Source: Porodaedalea pini
Lineage: Eukaryota; Basidiomycota; Agaricomycetes; Hymenochaetales; Hymenochaetaceae
NCBI GenBank assembly: GCA_002794775.1
Contig: NBAY01000010.1
Location: forward strand, 186,001 to 250,000
Length of the DNA: 64,000 bases
Reading direction: 5' to 3'
Within the stretch, counting starts at the first letter, position 1. The number at the start of each line of letters is the position of its first letter. This document shows, one piece after another, positions 59,343 to 64,000 of this stretch. The notes beneath the pieces were generated by a model. The model had not been told where the DNA came from. It did no database searches and saw only the letters and a program-made list of their open reading frames with translations. The translations under genes were made by a program, and so were the position numbers.

Positions 59343-61410
59343 TCATTGCATCTCCTGAGGCGGGGGATCAGGCATGAGCACGTGTAACTGACGGTCGCCA
59401 AAGCTTGACTTGTGGTTCAGCTCAGGCATGCCCGCATGGCCGGCGAAACCGGGCAAAGAGTGGCCGCTCCCGTGCGACACGTACGATCCCGAGCACATCG
59501 GCGATGCGCCGGATGCGGGTGAGTGCGAGTGCGCCGCGGCGGACGACCAGTCGTTGCCTGCTGAGGACGGTGTAAGTGACACACCGGAGTGCTGTCCCGT
59601 GCTACTGTGGTAATACGAGGCAGGTGCACCAGTAGCGGAGTGCGGCGTTGAGGGCTCGATGAGCTCGAGTGCCTCACCAGAGACAGATGGCGCGTAAACG
59701 GGAACGGGCTTGCGTGCGGACGCGGACTTCGAGCGCCGCGCAGCCTGTGCGGACGCGAGTGAGGCAGCTGGAGGTACAGGAGGAGCACGGCGTGATACTG
59801 CAGGGGCGACAACCGCTGGGGAAGGAGGGGGTATGTCTGCTTCATAAGCGAGGTCAGGGGAGGAAGAAGAGGCGATGGAGATGTCGCGAGGGACACCTGG
59901 AGAGTCGAATGTGCGTGGGGTCGAGGCGGCGGAGTGAGGAGAAAAAAGAGCTACCGGGACTTGACTTTGGTTCCCCGATGGCCTCTGGTAGTCACCCGAG
60001 GGCCGGGGACTCGGTGTTGACGGGCTGGAACCGAACGGATCTGACGTATAAAGCAAGGACGAATGCCACGAGGGCCTGTAATGACTCGTCACGCCGCCAG
60101 GCGATCCGACGGTAGTCGAGCCGGAGGCCACCGAGCCGAGTGAATCGCGATATGCATGCGGCGAGCGGTGCACGGCAGCCGGGGCCATTCCAAGTTCGAG
60201 AGGTGCGTGGGTGAGGGGCTTTTCTCCTATTATTGAGGGAGCTCCTACATCTTCGTCTGAGATGCCGTGTCCGAGAGCGCTTCGTGAAGGGTCATTCAGA
60301 TTATAGTGAGGTGCCATCCCGAACGTCGATCCCATGCCTTGGGCAGGGACCCCATGCGTAGACGAGAACGAGCCGCCTCTGCTGTTAATAGAAATCGCGC
60401 CTTTTGGACGCCGCTTCTCAAATAAGCCACCTCGTGGAGCGCCCGTCGCCCTGCTCGAGCGGCAACGCCTAAGTAAGATTAAGATGGCGATCAAGCCTCC
60501 CACGAAGGCTAATCCTCCTATCACCACACCTGCGATACCTCCACGAGACATGGACGAACCGCCGGTCACGGCGCCAACGACAGGCACACTCGAAGTATCA
60601 CCCACAGATGAAGAGCTAACAGACGAAGAGCCTACAATAGATGTGGATGACGCTGAGCCCGCCGTACTTGATGGCTCCGAGGACGCGCTCGAAGACGAGC
60701 TTGTCAAGCAAGAGTAATCCGAGCTGTTAAAGACGTAAAAAGTTTCCGAGTAGTACAGTAAGTCGACGTTGGGAATAGAGACCTCCAACACGTAAATACC
60801 CGGTGCGACATTGACCGGCGACCAGTTGTACGTGTTTTGTCCAATCTCCAACCCCTCGTCTAGGATTGTAAGTACAGTCGGTAGATCACTGCTAGAATCT
60901 GCACTCTCGACATCGACACCCATGGCAGCAATGCCCATCATATAAGAAGTATCGCCAGAGTACGTCCCTATTGTAGATAGCTTAGACATAAACCATGTAG
61001 AAAGTTTTTAAGCACTCACAAGATATTGTGTCCTGTCCACATACAACCGTGTCCTGGATTTCACCAAAGGTGAAGGAGACAGACGCGGTAGACTGACTGG
61101 CGCTGCTGGTCATCGTATACCAGGACGGAATGGTGTGCGACGGCGTCGGCGTGTAAAAATGAAGAGATATGGAGTCACCGTCGTCTGCATCTTGCGGGCT
61201 ACGAGCGTCAAGAGAGCCTGCTCTTCCTAATGTCGCCGAGAGCAACATAGCGAGCAGAAAACCTGAGGGTTGGGACACATGGAGGAACATGGGTGAATGG
61301 ACGATGAAGAGGTAGAACGACGATGATCAGTAAGAAGATGGACAGACGGTAAAATGAAGCCGGCACACGAAAAGGCGATGCTCACCTGACACATGTCCAG
61401 AATCCATCAT
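59343..61410 (-). CDS. Ser-rich single-pass membrane protein (Mid2/WSC-like layout)
   Basis: Exons 61,410-61,386, 61,262-61,020 and 60,967-59,343 join in frame to 630 aa. A signal peptide (SGFLLAMLLSATLGRAGS) leads to a lumenal or outer part with Cys and aromatic patches (DTVVCGQDTIS; YNWSPVNVAPGIYVLEVSIP) and a Ser/Thr-rich stalk near the membrane. One helix (GIAGVVIGGLAFVGGLIAIL) is followed by basic RRCRSSR. The long inner part is Ser/Pro-rich with many short polar motifs. The layout resembles fungal cell-wall stress sensors (Mid2, WSC), but no WSC domain is visible, so the role is open. The third-exon acceptor was chosen for frame (WTYSGDTSYMM follows). Confidence 0.78.
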
Positions 61411-61845
61411 TTTGATTTTGCACGGCCTGAGCCGCTAGTTCACCGTTCACCGTCGACGCTCAGTGCTACAGAACGGCACTGCCTTCGACTTGGACTGGGG
61501 CTGGCGACGAGACGATGAGCACTCGTCGTGGAGGTAGGAAGCCAAGAGTCGCTTCGCGTGAACTACTGCGCCCAATATGGACACAGCAGAACTTCTTCTT
61601 GCCATCTACTCTCATGATCATATCATCCTCTTCCACTGTCACCGATGATCATAATAATGACTTCGCGCCTTTTCCTTCTCTACTGGCAACGACAAAGCCC
61701 GAGCTCATTCTACGTGGCAAAATGCGACTCATGCTGCCTTCAAAATGTCCCCAGGTTAGAACATGTCTGGCAAATTCCATAAGCAACAATCCGTACTCAG
61801 ATGAAAAAAGGGTAAGGCATGGATATGTTTCCAAAGTCACGACAA
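61411..61845. other. Upstream region of the membrane-protein gene
   Basis: Promoter area expected on the left side; nothing else recognised before the MITE. Confidence 0.45.
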
Positions 61846-61847
61846 TA

Positions 61848-62280
61848 CAGTTGAAATTGTCATAACGCATATGCATATGGTCCGTTCCCTCCTAAACTCT
61901 ATGCATTACCAAATATATGCACTAAGAAATCTGTGGGAATGTGAGTTAGTAAGCCTATTCAGACCAAATATGGTAAATGATGATCAAATACTGCCATTAA
62001 TATTCCCAGTCTAGAATCATGCATAAACCTATGGGAAATGCACCAAAACAGCCTCTTTGAAACTATACAGGGTAATTTGTTGGTTTGGCAAGAGATTTTG
62101 TTCGAAACCATGCAAATTTTTCAATTGGAACCATCCAAAATGCATAAACTTTATAGGAAAATTTGCTCAAAAGTCTATGCATTATTCAATATGAAATTTT
62201 TGCATAAATCACCACCTCCCAACTTGGGAGACACCCAAATCGTATGCATTATCACATATGCATTATGACAATTTCAACTG
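61848..62280. mobile_element. 433-bp Tc1/mariner-like MITE, third family
   Basis: Left end CAGTTGAAATTGTCATAA and right end TTATGACAATTTCAACTG are inverted copies, flanked by TA at 61,846-61,847 and 62,281-62,282. Similarity extends inward through CATATGCAT-type sequence. The interior repeats TATGCAT and CATAAA motifs and has no coding sequence. Confidence 0.82.
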
Positions 62281-62282
62281 TA

Positions 62283-63472
62283 TTCACTGGCTGAATCCAT
62301 CCTTGAGAAAGGCCCGAGTGCGAGGCCATCGGATCCTACCAAGTTGTTTAAAGACGATTGCACGGTGAATACCCGAGATTCTTCTACACTTTCGTACACA
62401 GGTCTTTCAGATTATTTCTTTCGTGCATTCATCAGCTGGCTGACATTGCTTCATATGATGTAGTTAATGAATTTCTTCCGCATCTAGTCGCCAAAAAACA
62501 TCATACTCAGGCTTTATCTCTGGGCTCCCATCTGTCCCCCTGCCTTGATCTATCCGCTTCTCGTGTCTTATTTACTTTCAAGAAAATTGTAATTTCTTCT
62601 AGTCTTTTTGTCTCGGCCAGTTTCTTCCTTTTCCGAACGTGCGTGCTCGCACTTACCATTTTTGTCCAGAATAATCAAGAAATAGATATGATGTGAGGTT
62701 GACACAATTTTGTGTCAAGCAAGCCTTCCCTATGCAGCATACAGGAACAGATTTTTTTAAATTTATAAGCTTGTGTAAAGTAGTCTGAGGGCACTCGTCT
62801 GGTTATTGACTGGTATCATTATCAAATCTGAGAAAGGCAGGCGTGGGAAGCTAAGTGGAACACTATCTACTTATGTTATCTCCGTTAGCAAAACGCGCCT
62901 TGGCTTCGAAGCATCACAAAAATCTGCAGAGTATTATAACTAATTATATTCAATTATAAGTCTTAAAAGACATGTAATACATATAATCATTTCGGGCATA
63001 ATTATAGAGCAATAAAATCTGAACTCCATCTTACAATCCACCATAATACTTACCGAAAAGCATAACAGTCATACCAAATTATAATATATCAAAACACTTA
63101 TGAGAGATTTTAATACATGATAAGACTTTCAATAGAGTATAAGTTAGTGGAAGTATTGCAGACTTATATATAATTAAATAAATTCTAAAGTCAGGATTAC
63201 AAGGCGGCGGAAGAGTTGTCGGAGTTATAAAAGCAAGAAATTACTTATAATGCTTTCTAATTGATGGTGATGCGCACTGTCGGTTCTCATGTATATAATA
63301 GTTATAGCTCACTTAGCAGCAGTTGTCGTGGATGACAATTAGATGGAAGTATTGGAATAGAATGAAATTGAAATAGCACATAACAATATGCGACCAACGA
63401 TAGGGAAAATAGAAATAGCTGTTCAAGATGGATGGTATCGGATTGAATGTGAGCGGAAATTTCAATCAAAAT
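62283..63472. other. AT-rich gene-free stretch
   Basis: No gene recognised. The 62,900-63,200 part is especially AT-rich with TTATAA/ATTATA runs. Confidence 0.45.
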
Positions 63473-64000
63473 TCATACATTGTCCTCTTCCTCTTCGTTG
63501 TCCTCCTCACCCTCTTCATTGCCCTCCTCATCCTTGGTCCAGTCTCGATAGAAGTCTTCAATATCAGCTATGGCACCTAGGTCATGAGGATCGGTTGCCG
63601 CTTGGGTATTCGGAAAGATAATTCTGAGTAAGGGTTAGTAAGGGACCATAATATCACATAGACGCAGATGAACATACCGATTCCACCAAATCAATAGCTC
63701 AGCAGTGTACCTCTTGACATGTGGGACATCAGACCTGAACAATTGAATAATACCATTAAACATCTCGGGTATTTCTGGAGCACTCGACGTAGAGAAATGG
63801 AGCCTTGCGCTAAGAGCAAAGTAGACCTGGTAGTAATACATTTTTCAGTATTATATATGCGCAAACCGTGAAACAAATAAAATACCTGGACAGTAACGTA
63901 TGCAAGTGATCCTGGAGTGACTTCGGTCATACCATGGATCTCTGCATTACCTATTTTCGTACACCTTGAGCCTTTGACAGCGGGACCTGAGTTGGCAGAA
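63473..64000 (-). CDS. 3' end of a DUF6698-like gene, partial
   Basis: The minus-strand sequence enters from the right edge. An exon (64,000-63,886) holds IHGMTEVTPGSLAYVTVQ, an exon (63,826-63,678) VYFALSARLHFSTSSAPEIP, FNGIIQLFRSDVPH and AELLIWWNR, and a last exon (63,623-63,473) IIFPNTQAATDP, DFYRDW and an acidic tail, with TGA at 63,473-63,475. Both introns are GT-AG. The W-rich motif LLxWWNRxIFP and the acidic tail recall the Agaricomycete family DUF6698, of unknown function and often found in many copies. The first part lies beyond the window, so completeness cannot be judged. Confidence 0.6.

Overview
The window looks like a piece of an Agaricomycete (mushroom-forming basidiomycete) nuclear genome. 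Its genes are compact, on both strands, and broken by many short (about 45-65 bp) GT-AG introns, with a few GC-AG introns. Basidiomycete-type families are present: an arrestin-like protein, a Fus1-like SH3 membrane protein, FYRN/FYRC, GSKIP, and tandem TAP-like serine hydrolases. A chromodomain-bearing Gypsy element and several TA-flanked inverted-repeat elements are interleaved with them.

Layout. 1-7,150: the 3' part of an ABCB-type ABC transporter (+), an F-box protein (+) and an arrestin-like protein (-). 7,150-23,380: a gene-poor, AT-rich repeat island. It holds a small TIR element, a 749-bp MITE, degenerate tRNA-like repeats, a degenerate solo LTR and a 9.6-kb Gypsy chromovirus (12,957-22,525). 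A TA-flanked element (15,387-18,686) sits inside the Gypsy pol gene. A second TA-flanked element (16,077-18,569) sits inside that one and carries an intron-containing, decayed piece of a CDC48/p97 AAA-ATPase gene. The 3' end of the Gypsy element (second half of integrase, chromodomain, polypurine tract, 3' LTR) is inverted relative to the rest; the target-site duplication GATTG on both LTRs shows that the pieces belong together. The island ends with a ~134-bp tandem repeat running into an initiator tRNA-Met gene.

23,780-41,320: a gene-dense segment with an MPDU1-like PQ-loop protein (+), an uncharacterised protein with a possible CH-like N-terminus (-), two tandem paralogous membrane-anchored TAP-like alpha/beta hydrolases (-), ERV46 (-), VPS45 (-), a broken unidentified gene interrupted by a second, inverted copy of the ~750-bp MITE, and a GSKIP-domain protein (+). 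41,320-44,700 is intergenic, with homopolymer tracts. 44,713-61,410: Fus1-like SH3 membrane protein (-), FYRN/FYRC nuclear protein (-), short-chain dehydrogenase (+), a LEA-like probable mitochondrial protein (+), a PNPOx-like/ferredoxin-reductase-like flavoprotein (+), a 105-aa protein built from six exons including an 11-nt microexon (+), and a Ser-rich single-pass membrane protein (-). 61,848-62,280 is another TA-flanked MITE. The right edge holds the 3' end of a gene resembling fungal DUF6698 proteins (-).

The genes do not form one pathway. Three act in the secretory or endosomal system (MPDU1-like, ERV46, VPS45), which looks coincidental. The most unusual part is the nested, inverted transposon complex with the captured CDC48 fragment. 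No database search was possible: family names come from recognising motifs, and exon edges were worked out by hand from splice consensus and reading frame.
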